In this document: positions 1 to 5,232 of the stretch, one piece after another
Position numbering within the stretch: the first letter of the stretch is position 1
How the letters are laid out: each line of letters opens with the position of its first letter
Assembly (NCBI GenBank): GCA_900553215.1
Contig: USCJ01000001.1
Coordinates: 1-25,619, forward strand
Direction of reading: 5' to 3'
Length of the DNA: 25,619 nucleotides
Source of the DNA: an uncultured Collinsella sp.
GTDB lineage: Bacteria > Actinomycetota > Coriobacteriia > Coriobacteriales > Coriobacteriaceae
The notes under the pieces: generated by a model
Database searches by the model: none
What the model was told of the DNA's origin: nothing
The model's input: only the letters and a program-made list of their open reading frames with translations
Translations under genes and position numbers: made by a program

Positions 1-37
1 GTTGGATGAAATCAAAAACAAAAAATAAGAAATACGG

Positions 38-66
38 TTGACAGTGGGGGGCCTCTGTGGTATTAT
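38..66 (+). promoter_or_regulatory. Strong sigma-70-type promoter of a small RNA
   Basis: A perfect -35 box (ttgaca, 38-43) and a -10 box (tattat, 61-66) are separated by exactly 17 bp. Transcription should start near 73. No ribosome-binding site or open frame follows before the hairpin terminator at 143-171, so the promoter most likely drives a non-coding RNA. Confidence 0.8.
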
Positions 67-72
67 AATCAA

Positions 73-171
73 GTAACCAAGTAGAGGCCACCTGCTTCTC
101 ACCTTGCGGCAACGCTCGACAGGGTCATTGATACGTATTTTGAACGGGTGGACTTTGGTTCGCCCGTTTTT
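73..171 (+). ncRNA. Predicted ~95-nt small RNA
   Basis: The interval between the promoter at 38-66 and a Rho-independent terminator at 143-171 is about 95 nt with no convincing reading frame. If the molecule is circular, the RNA lies just downstream of the parA/RHH operon that ends at 25602. Its target is unknown. I found no obvious antisense partner, so it could act in trans or be a plasmid stability or copy-control RNA. Its existence follows directly from promoter and terminator; its function is not known. Confidence 0.65.
143..171 (+). terminator. Rho-independent terminator of the small RNA
   Basis: An 8-bp stem (aacgggtg at 143-150 with cgcccgtt at 161-168, including one G-U pair) and a 10-nt loop are followed by a run of T residues. 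Confidence 0.75.
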
Positions 172-384
172 CTTTTACTTTGGCCACTGAGAGCCGATTT
201 AAGACCCCGTTTTATCTATCAGTGAGAAAACGGTCGGACCTCACCGACAGGACGTCTTATTTTCGATTCTGTAGCTCCCTGCCGGTAATTGAAGCGAGGT
301 TGACCAAATGTCGGTATCCAGATCAACCGGAAAACGGATTCGGCGTCATTGCCGAATTGTAGGGCTTGCAACTAAGTGGGATTG

Positions 385-645
385 GTTCGCCCGGGGAGCC
401 GAAGGCGACGCCGGCGTTTAGGACTGACAGCGACGTAGTCGGGGAGCTGGGGCGTTAGCCCCCACACTTTTGGCCGAAGGCCATGCCAAGGAGCCAAAGG
501 CGACGCGGAGTGAGGCATAGCCGAACGGAGGGCAAGGAGGCGTAGCCGACGCGCAGGGAGCGGTAGGCGACCGGAGGGCGAGCGTAGCGAGCGCCAAGGA
601 GCGGTAGTGACGCGGAGCGAACGCAGTGAGCGGAGGGCAAGGACG
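385..645. repeat. GC-rich array of short hairpin modules in a gene-free region
   Basis: Between the small RNA (to 171) and the iterons (from 769) no gene is visible. About 260 bp consist of imperfect repeats built from modules such as ggagggcaagga, gcgtagccgacgc, gagcgtagcgagcgc and gaacgcagtgagcg, each a small stem-loop. Long open frames through it (for example on the minus strand, 455-640) only translate the repeat and lack a ribosome-binding site. Hairpin modules like these are common beside replication or mobilization genes of Gram-positive plasmids. A structured RNA, a single-strand origin or a recombination hotspot are all possible. Confidence 0.6.
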
Positions 646-768
646 ATGGCTTTTCTTGTTTGTATATCGTTCGATTATTAAATGCTTTCTGGTGGATTTC
701 TCTGTTTCCCTCTTGAGCTCAGACTAAGTGAATCTAATTCACTCTAGTCAGACTTGGTGGGTTGTATG

Positions 769-1262
769 AACCCATAGTTGTGGTTATTTCAACCCATAGT
801 TGTGGTTATTTCAACCCATAGTGCATGGGTTAACTGAACCCATAGTTGGCATGGGTTATTTCAACCCATAGTCTCGTGAGACAACCCATAGTTGATAAGT
901 TGGCCCAGGTTAACACAGGCTCAAACTATGGGTTGAAATAACTATTTCGGTACTTTTTGGCGTTTTCCGATCGCTTTCTATGGGTTGAATTAACCCATAG
1001 CCGGAAAAGTGGCTTAAATTTTCTATGGGTTCTTTCAACCCATAGCTCTACCGTCACAGAAAAGCATCCGCGATCCCTGTGAGCAAGTCTATGGGTTGTC
1101 CTAACCGATAGACTTGCTGAAGAACCGTTATTTAACCCCCTATCAATAAAATTATTTTTCGTCTAACTATGGGTTAAACCAACCCATAGTTAGATTGTAG
1201 GTTGGTTTAACCCATAGTTTGTAAGGAAAAGAAATAGGGCTATGGGTTGTATGAACCCATAG
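769..1262. repeat. Iteron array (aacccatag), candidate replication origin
   Basis: The 9-mer aacccatag occurs 11 times on the plus strand (starts 769, 791, 813, 837, 863, 883, 992, 1037, 1181, 1209, 1254) and six times inverted (926, 978, 1023, 1089, 1167, 1240), plus a one-mismatch copy at 1103. The first three are exactly 22 bp apart, two helical turns. Later copies form inverted pairs with 14-bp start-to-start spacing. Dense iterons beside an initiator-like gene (1272-1871) are the hallmark of a theta-type origin or an initiator handcuffing site. A degenerate pair recurs at 24592-24614 in front of the partition operon. Confidence 0.85.
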
Positions 1263-1271
1263 CCCTTCAAA

Positions 1272-1871
1272 CTAGGCAGAATGCTTTGCGTCCCACTGAG
1301 CTTTGCGTTTCGCCGAATTCTCAGCACGTTGCTTTTTCTTGCCCTCCTCGACTTCGAGTCTGCGCTTAGCGATCGCCGTCATATCGAGCCGGTACTCAAC
1401 CGATTTGTTATTCCCGCGCGGCGACTTAATCAAAAGACCGAGTTCGACAAGCTTGTCGATTCTCTTTTTAACATTCGAGCGATCCGACTTGACGTCAGCC
1501 GCCATGGTGGCAAGGCTGATGTAGCAGGTTGATTTGTAGACGTCCTTGCGCTGGAACGACCAAATCCGCCCCATAATATCGGTGTCGAGCCTAGGCAGAC
1601 CGAGCTCGAGCATCCATGGCGGCTTGATGATCGCGACCTTCTCGCTGACCATATCCTGCACCATGTGGGCGACACGGGACGATTCATCCGATGCCCGGCG
1701 AAGTACCTCGCGGTGACTCTCACTATTGGCCATGGCGGCATCTGTGACGGCCTGATTCGCGAAATCGGACGCCGTCCCCATTCCAGACGGGTTTGCGGGA
1801 CCGGACGGGTGGCTATCCGTGTCCCACGGATAGCCACCGCCCACATCCGGTTTTAAATTTTTGGTATCCAT
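1272..1871 (-). CDS. Putative plasmid replication initiator (winged-helix DNA-binding protein)
   Basis: The protein has 199 residues. Residues about 80-165 contain an initiator-like winged-helix segment, including the helix-turn-helix stretch TMAADVKSDRSNVKKRIDKL followed by a wing-like VELGLLIKSPRG. The first ~70 residues look disordered, and the C-terminus is a strongly basic helix rich in Lys, Arg and Glu. The gene ends 10 bp from the last iteron of a 17-copy array, and upstream of it are a ctRNA and a CopG-like gene, the arrangement of plasmid copy-control modules. The weak ribosome-binding site (gagg) lies inside a 7-bp hairpin, suggesting translational control. I infer that it opens the origin by binding the iterons. 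No endonuclease or primase motif was seen. It could instead be an accessory regulator. Confidence 0.65.
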   Translation of the reverse strand: MDTKNLKPDVGGGYPWDTDSHPSGPANPSGMGTASDFANQAVTDAAMANSESHREVLRRASDESSRVAHMVQDMVSEKVAIIKPPWMLELGLPRLDTDIMGRIWSFQRKDVYKSTCYISLATMAADVKSDRSNVKKRIDKLVELGLLIKSPRGNNKSVEYRLDMTAIAKRRLEVEEGKKKQRAENSAKRKAQWDAKHSA

Positions 1872-1875
1872 AAAC

Positions 1876-1894
1876 TAGCCTCTCGTTGAGGCTA
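1876..1894 (-). promoter_or_regulatory. Hairpin sequestering the rep ribosome-binding site
   Basis: tagcctc at 1876-1882 and gaggcta at 1888-1894 form a perfect 7-bp stem with a 5-nt loop. On the minus strand the 3' arm contains the GAGG Shine-Dalgarno sequence 7 nt before the rep start (1871). Opening or closing this stem would control Rep translation. Confidence 0.55.
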
Positions 1895-1973
1895 TCTAGC
1901 CATCAGCCGAAGTGATGCCATAGTATTTTGGTAGTACTTCAACATAGGGGCCCAAATCGAAGCATACGTGTGC

Positions 1974-2056
1974 TAGGATTGCAGGTAACAGGCCAGAAAG
2001 CCACATTTGAACATGAAAGAAGCCCTTCTTACTTGGCGGTTAGGGGGCTTTTTTCA
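1974..2056 (+). ncRNA. Predicted counter-transcribed RNA between copG-like gene and rep
   Basis: An extended -10 element (tgctaggat, TAGGAT at 1974-1979) predicts a start near 1986, and a hairpin with a T6 tail ends at about 2056. The RNA would be ~70 nt and complementary to the leader of the minus-strand copG-rep transcript, upstream of the rep start at 1871. A small antisense RNA between a CopG-type repressor and rep is the known arrangement in the pMV158 (pLS1) plasmid family. The -35 box is poor, so the promoter assignment rests mostly on the extended -10. Confidence 0.5.
2020..2056. terminator. Hairpin usable as terminator or attenuator on both strands
   Basis: aagccc (2020-2025) pairs with gggctt (2045-2050), followed by T residues on the plus strand. 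On the minus strand the same stem is followed by ttctttc. It ends the ctRNA and could also attenuate transcription from the copG-like gene into rep. Confidence 0.5.
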
Positions 2057-2059
2057 TAT

Positions 2060-2218
2060 CTATTTTTGCTCTTTAACACGCTCCAAAAACTCGGCGATAG
2101 CGATCGCCGCCATAGACGACTTAGCTACACCGCGACTCTTCGCGTAGTCATCGAGATCACGCCAAATTTCGAGAGGCAGAGTAACCTGGATTCTTTTCTT
2201 CTCCTCGGCCACTGCCAT
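2060..2218 (-). CDS. CopG-like ribbon-helix-helix transcriptional repressor (52 aa)
   Basis: This 52-residue protein has a complete RHH fold. A beta strand (KKRIQVTLPLEIW, about residues 7-19) leads into helix A (RDLDDYAKSRG) and, after a short turn, helix B (KSSMAAIAIAEFLERVKEQ). A strong aaggaggt ribosome-binding site lies 8 nt upstream of the ATG. RHH dimers of this size repress their own promoter; in plasmids the founding example is CopG of pMV158. The gene is upstream of and co-directional with the rep candidate, with an antisense RNA in between, so copy-number control is the likely job. The RHH family is clear; the specific role is inferred from context. Confidence 0.8.
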   Translation of the reverse strand: MAVAEEKKRIQVTLPLEIWRDLDDYAKSRGVAKSSMAAIAIAEFLERVKEQK

Positions 2219-2252
2219 AGACAATTACCTCCTTCGTTGAACAAGCGAATTC

Positions 2253-2322
2253 GTACCACTACTGATTGAAACAAATCGTATCACAAATACTGTCTAAAAT
2301 ACAAACTAACACAAAGTGGTAC
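2253..2322 (-). promoter_or_regulatory. Promoter/operator region of the copG-rep operon
   Basis: On the minus strand a -35-like TTGTAT (plus coordinates 2299-2304) and a -10 TACGAT (2275-2280) are 18 bp apart and lie about 60 bp upstream of the CopG-like start codon. An 8-bp inverted repeat (gtaccact 2253-2260 / agtggtac 2315-2322) brackets the promoter and could be the operator of the RHH repressor. Confidence 0.45.
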
Positions 2323-2367
2323 ACCTAAATTCGCTAAATCTTTCCCATCGGTCAGATAGGCGCTCGA

Positions 2368-2407
2368 GTTTCCAAAAAGGACACAGGAAATTGCCAAAAG
2401 GGGCACA
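2368..2407. repeat. Transposon-end-like tandem repeats (IS21-style)
   Basis: Read on the minus strand, two related ~20-bp units follow each other, starting tgtgccccttttggcaa and tgtgtcctttttggaaac. The first 17-mer recurs at 24564-24580 in the opposite orientation. Multiple terminal repeats beginning TGT are typical of IS21-family ends, but no istA/istB genes are present in the window. I regard this as a possible IS scar. Confidence 0.35.
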
Positions 2408-2540
2408 GTGAAACGTCCCTAGAATCAACTGTTACGATAAAAACAGGGGGTAACTCCGCGGACACGTCCTAGCGCGCTGCCATCCAGTGCCGATTCTGCC
2501 ATGCTCGCAATTCGGCGAGGATGAGGAGTATGGATTGATC

Positions 2541-2575
2541 GGGGCTTATAGGACAAAATGTGTCCTATAAGCCCC
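2541..2575. repeat. Perfect 15-bp inverted repeat in the 2.22-2.65 kb gap
   Basis: ggggcttataggaca (2541-2555) and its exact complement (2561-2575) flank a 5-nt loop. It has no T tail, so it may be a protein-binding site or a fold-back scar. The region from 2323 to 2655 has no credible gene; the open frame 2425-2646 on the minus strand lacks a ribosome-binding site and any protein-like pattern. Confidence 0.6.
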
Positions 2576-2655
2576 AAGGATGACCATTCCAATACGGACG
2601 ACACCAAAACCGGCATCGACGGCTCCATGGACGATTCGGATTCCAAATAGGCCTG

Positions 2656-3102
2656 TTAGTTGAGCTGCTTCTTTGCCGGATTCGTATGCGAAACCGCTAT
2701 ACCTGTGACAATTGCCATGAGGCAGCTTGCGACGAGTCCGTACTCATACTTCAAAATGTTTGTTGCGGTCAGGGCGATAATTAACACTGTCGTAACTTGC
2801 AGGATTATCTTTATGACAAAGGGATTGATTCCTTGTTTCGCCGAAGTCGCTGAATGAGTCTGGCTTCGTTGATTCAGATTGAAGCAGACAACAAAAGTGA
2901 CCAGTTCGATTGATAAGGGGCCGACTACATAGAAAAAGATTGCGTCAATGAAGCCTATGGTGTTGTAAGTTATTTCGCCGGAAAACACTGCGTATAAAAC
3001 ATATCCAAATTTTGGGTGATTCACGTATGAGTAGGAGAAGACCAAGAGCGTTACCAGTGCTACTGCCATAAGTACATTCAAGACGATTCTTCTACCGCTC
3101 AT
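2656..3102 (-). CDS. Four-helix integral membrane protein, unknown function
   Basis: A 148-residue protein with four hydrophobic segments: about 8-24 (VLMAVALVTLLVFSY), 49-77, 96-115 and 121-138. A polar stretch (NLNQRSQTHSATSAKQG) lies between helices 2 and 3. A good ribosome-binding site (gaaaggag) precedes the ATG by 6 nt. It is divergent from the two paralogous secreted proteins at 3177-4015, with their promoters sharing the 3103-3176 intergenic region. This layout would fit an immunity, export or sensing partner for the secreted proteins, but no family signature was recognised. Confidence 0.7.
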   Translation of the reverse strand: MSGRRIVLNVLMAVALVTLLVFSYSYVNHPKFGYVLYAVFSGEITYNTIGFIDAIFFYVVGPLSIELVTFVVCFNLNQRSQTHSATSAKQGINPFVIKIILQVTTVLIIALTATNILKYEYGLVASCLMAIVTGIAVSHTNPAKKQLN

Positions 3103-3176
3103 CGGTCACTCCTTTCAAGTGCTGATACAGATATATTAATATAATAACAGTTTTATCCAATAGGATTGGAGGAGTC

Positions 3177-3575
3177 ATGGCAGTAAAATCCGTTATTCGT
3201 AAGTTAATGTTATTTTCAGCATCAACTGTCCTTTTATCAGCTTTTTTGGCTGTGACTCCATCTTTTGGTTTGACAGTAAATCACGATGTGTCTATCACCG
3301 CGTCTTACGCAGAAGTTTCGTTGTTTGATGAAATCTCTATAGCAAGGCGTGCCATGCAAGAAGACGTCCTTGATACGTATTATTCGTTCTATTGTTTTAA
3401 TAACGTTGCGCATAATATTCCCTTAAAGGATCCAACTTATAAGCGACTAACTTTCAAGAATAGCTACAGCCGTATTTATCCGGATACATGTCGAACAAGT
3501 TTTGTTTACACTTGTCCCACATGCAAGGGTGACGGGCTTATGAAAGTATTTCAGTGCAACTATCAAACGCGTTGA
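3177..3575 (+). CDS. Small secreted cysteine-containing protein, family not recognised
   Basis: A 132-residue protein with a Sec signal peptide: basic start MAVKSVIRKL, hydrophobic core LFSASTVLLSAFLAV, and likely cleavage around residues 31-44. The mature part has five cysteines, including a CPTC pair, and ends CNYQTR. A strong ggaggag ribosome-binding site supports the start. It is paralogous to the next gene: both share the pattern RRA-x4-VL, a TYYSF/VYWTF motif, YK-x-L-[ST]F-x-NSYS and the terminal CNYQ-x-R. Codon use is more AT-rich than in the flanking genes. A small secreted effector or bacteriocin-like role is possible; no known bacteriocin motif was identified. Confidence 0.7.
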   Translation: MAVKSVIRKLMLFSASTVLLSAFLAVTPSFGLTVNHDVSITASYAEVSLFDEISIARRAMQEDVLDTYYSFYCFNNVAHNIPLKDPTYKRLTFKNSYSRIYPDTCRTSFVYTCPTCKGDGLMKVFQCNYQTR

Positions 3576-3595
3576 TTCGATTGTGGGTGGCTCAT

Positions 3596-4015
3596 ATGCA
3601 TAGCATGAAGTTCAAAGCAATTCTAGGTTCTTTCTTCCTTTTTGTTTGTTTGTGTTTTCCGACTGCTGGCTTTGCGGACGGGATTGTCTGCAATATGAGA
3701 AACGATGTTCAACCGGTTGCTTCTCTATCTAATGATCTTCTATATGTTTCCAGCTCCACTGTTCGCCGTGCAAACAGCGAAAGGGTCTTGAATGTATATT
3801 GGACCTTTACGGGACTATTGAATGGTCGTGAAGTAAAAGATCGAATTGTATATAGGGATTACAAGTCGCTATCTTTTCCTAATTCCTATAGTACTCTAGC
3901 GCCAACTTGGGTTAATACTCGCGCTACCGGTTCTAACGGTGAATATTTTTCTCAGGTTCAAGCTATTGGGGTTGGATCCGTAGAAACATGGCGTTGCAAC
4001 TATCAAATTAGATAA
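3596..4015 (+). CDS. Small secreted protein, paralogue of the upstream gene
   Basis: A 139-residue protein with a signal peptide (MKFKAILGSFFLFVCLCFPTAGFADG near the N-terminus, cleavage probably after FA-D). The open frame extends back into the previous gene, but ATG 3596, or the second ATG at 3605, follows a gggtgg ribosome-binding-like element, so I place the start here. It shares RRA-x4-VL, the aromatic VYWTF segment, YKSLSFPNSYS and the terminal CNYQIR with its neighbour, and retains only two mature cysteines. The 3' end of the upstream gene and of this gene are nearly identical in DNA around cgcaactatcaaa-type sequence, consistent with tandem duplication and divergence. AT-rich relative to its surroundings. 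Confidence 0.65.
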   Translation: MHSMKFKAILGSFFLFVCLCFPTAGFADGIVCNMRNDVQPVASLSNDLLYVSSSTVRRANSERVLNVYWTFTGLLNGREVKDRIVYRDYKSLSFPNSYSTLAPTWVNTRATGSNGEYFSQVQAIGVGSVETWRCNYQIR

Positions 4016-4056
4016 TTTGATAAAACGTCACACCTAAAATAGATGCACTTTCGCTG

Positions 4057-4086
4057 GAGGGTCGCTGTTTGGCGGCCCTCTTTTTT
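4057..4086 (+). terminator. Rho-independent terminator after the secreted-protein pair
   Basis: gagggtcgc (4057-4065) and gcggccctc (4072-4080) form a 9-bp stem with one G-U pair, followed by tttttt. It separates the secreted-protein genes from the type I toxin-antitoxin locus. Confidence 0.8.
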
Positions 4087-4135
4087 GCACATGCGCGGTG
4101 GGATGGTAAGATCGGGCGGGAGTCAGCCGCTCTGA

Positions 4136-4179
4136 TAGAATCGTCCTTGCTGTCGGCAGCCCTCGTGCCGGGCAGAGCC
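4136..4179 (+). promoter_or_regulatory. Type I toxin mRNA promoter and antisense-pairing repeats
   Basis: A -10 box (TAGAAT, 4136-4141) is preceded by cagccgct, a sequence also found before the -10 of the second locus (8297-8302). The 5' leader carries cggcagccc (4154-4162) and gggcagagcc (4170-4179), both repeated in the predicted convergent antisense RNA. Confidence 0.55.
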
Positions 4180-4204
4180 CTCCATTTGATGGGAGGTGAT
4201 GCCC

Positions 4205-4330
4205 ATGACCGATTTCACCGAGCTCGTGAAGCTCCTGACCGCTATGGTCTCGCTCCTCACGGCCCTTGTCGGCCTTTCCAAGGCACTCAAGCAGGGCTCG
4301 AAGCCCAAAAAGAAAGGCCACCGTCGCTAA
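4205..4330 (+). CDS. Fst/Ldr-like small hydrophobic type I toxin (41 aa)
   Basis: A 41-residue peptide: acidic start MTDFTE, one hydrophobic helix (LVKLLTAMVSLLTALVGL, about residues 7-24) and a strongly basic tail (KPKKKGHRR). This is the architecture of membrane-acting type I toxins such as Fst. A good ribosome-binding site (gggaggtgat) lies 4 nt upstream. A convergent antisense RNA overlaps the 3' end and shares two direct repeats with the mRNA leader. Toxicity is inferred from architecture and not shown by the sequence; a holin-like or regulatory peptide is the alternative. Confidence 0.7.
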   Translation: MTDFTELVKLLTAMVSLLTALVGLSKALKQGSKPKKKGHRR

Positions 4331-4405
4331 GACGATGACCCAACTTCATTAAGCAACGGCTCTGCCCAGCTCTCTACAACTTGGGCTGCCGTCGGCATCA
4401 TTTTA
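4308..4405 (-). ncRNA. Antisense RNA antitoxin of the first Fst-like locus
   Basis: A minus-strand -10 (TAAAAT, plus coordinates 4400-4405, inside gagggtaaaat) predicts an RNA starting near 4393. It carries cggcagccc (plus 4383-4391) and gggcagagcc (plus 4358-4367), the same two repeats as the toxin leader in the same order but more widely spaced. A 7-bp stem (catcgtc/gacggtg at 4322-4339) followed by a T-rich run ends it near 4308, overlapping the toxin 3' end. The second locus at 8.3-8.6 kb has the same gagggtaaaat promoter core. Confidence 0.65.
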
Positions 4406-4507
4406 CCCTCCTGACGAGGAATTCGTCCATATTTCAAAAATCGAATCCTGTTCGCGCGTGGGCGTAAACTTTTAGTTGGGCAAATCCGGCAGATTGGAGC
4501 TTGAAAC

Positions 4508-4573
4508 ATGAGGGATATGCACCTCATGTCGCTCATAAAACGTCTCCTGACCTCGAAGGAGAACGTTTTTTAG
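4508..4573 (+). CDS. Leader peptide of the metallophosphoesterase operon (21 aa)
   Basis: A 21-residue reading frame begins with MRDMHLMSLIKRLL. Its ATG is 8 nt downstream of a GGAG ribosome-binding site. Its last dozen codons overlap a terminator hairpin, and its stop codon lies immediately after the T-run, 20 bp before the next start codon (4594). A translated leader overlapping a terminator is the layout of ribosome-controlled attenuators. A 7-bp hairpin (catgagg/cctcatg) covers the start codon. It could regulate the three downstream enzymes by ribosome position, in response to an antibiotic, an amino acid or translation stress. The peptide has no run of one amino acid, so the signal is unclear. 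Confidence 0.55.
   Translation: MRDMHLMSLIKRLLTSKENVF
4537..4571 (+). terminator. Attenuator terminator in front of the phosphoesterase operon
   Basis: aaaacgtctcc (from 4537) pairs with ggagaacgtttt (ending at about 4569) through AAAACGT/ACGTTTT and CTCC/GGAG, followed by T residues. An outer stem, gtcgct/agcgac (4528-4533/4572-4577), can extend it. It lies inside the leader-peptide frame, so translation could prevent it from forming. Confidence 0.65.
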
Positions 4574-4593
4574 CGACAGAAGGAGACATAAAT

Positions 4594-5232
4594 ATGATCT
4601 GGTTTACCAGCGACACCCACTTCGGGCATGAGAACGTGCTGAAGTTCACCGACCGCCCGTGGGAGACGATTTGGCAGATGAACGACGCCATCGTCGACAA
4701 CATCAACGGCAAGGTTGCCGTGGACGACGAGCTCTACATCCTGGGGGATTTCTCATTCAAGATGACCGCCCAGGACGCCTACGGGCTGCGCAAGCGGATC
4801 GCCTGCAGGCGCATCCACCTCGTCCCGGGAAACCACGACAAGGACTGGACCCAGCCGGCGGTCGCGGGCGCCTTCACCGTGGAGCCGCCGATCTGCGTGC
4901 TCAAGATCGACGGGCAGAAGATCGTCCTGAGCCATTACCCCATGGCCGACTGGCAGGGCATGAGCCATGGATCGTGGCACCTCCACGGGCACATCCACAG
5001 CAGCGGCGGCGCGTACAACGAGTTTAACCGCAAGCAGGGCCTTCTGCGCTACGACGTCGGTTGCGATGCCAACGGGCACTCCCCGGTGAGCCTTGACGAG
5101 CTGAGGGAATGGTTCGCCGGGGTCGACGAGCCGTGCGGCCGGGTGAAATGGCCCTGGTGGGTCAACGAGACCGGCGACAGGCAGGTCGAGCGCGAGCTGG
5201 CGGCGTACAAGAGGGAAGAGGCGATCCGATGA
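4594..5232 (+). CDS. Calcineurin-like metallophosphoesterase 1
   Basis: A 212-residue phosphoesterase with the full set of metal-binding motifs: SDTHFGH (residues 6-12), LGDF (about 50), GNHD (about 77), SHYP (about 113) and HGHIH (about 130). These coordinate the two metal ions of the calcineurin-like superfamily. The start at 4594 follows an aaggagacat ribosome-binding site. It is the first of three consecutive phosphoesterase genes that overlap by 4 bp and 1 bp, so they are translationally coupled. The C-terminus extends beyond the catalytic core and is rich in Glu and Arg. Similar small phosphoesterases occur in phages and mobile elements. The substrate (nucleotide, RNA end or phosphoprotein) cannot be read from the sequence. 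Confidence 0.88.
   Translation: MIWFTSDTHFGHENVLKFTDRPWETIWQMNDAIVDNINGKVAVDDELYILGDFSFKMTAQDAYGLRKRIACRRIHLVPGNHDKDWTQPAVAGAFTVEPPICVLKIDGQKIVLSHYPMADWQGMSHGSWHLHGHIHSSGGAYNEFNRKQGLLRYDVGCDANGHSPVSLDELREWFAGVDEPCGRVKWPWWVNETGDRQVERELAAYKREEAIR

Noticed and set aside
455..640. 61-aa minus-strand frame across the GC-rich repeat region
   Set aside because: It merely translates the DNA repeats (ASLPLLGARYARPP-like), with no ribosome-binding site and no protein-like pattern.
769..1262. CRISPR array
   Set aside because: The repeated unit is 9 bp, occurs in both orientations and at irregular spacing. No spacers of constant length and no cas genes.
2425..2646. 73-aa minus-strand frame
   Set aside because: No ribosome-binding site, low-complexity composition, and it contains a perfect 15-bp inverted repeat.
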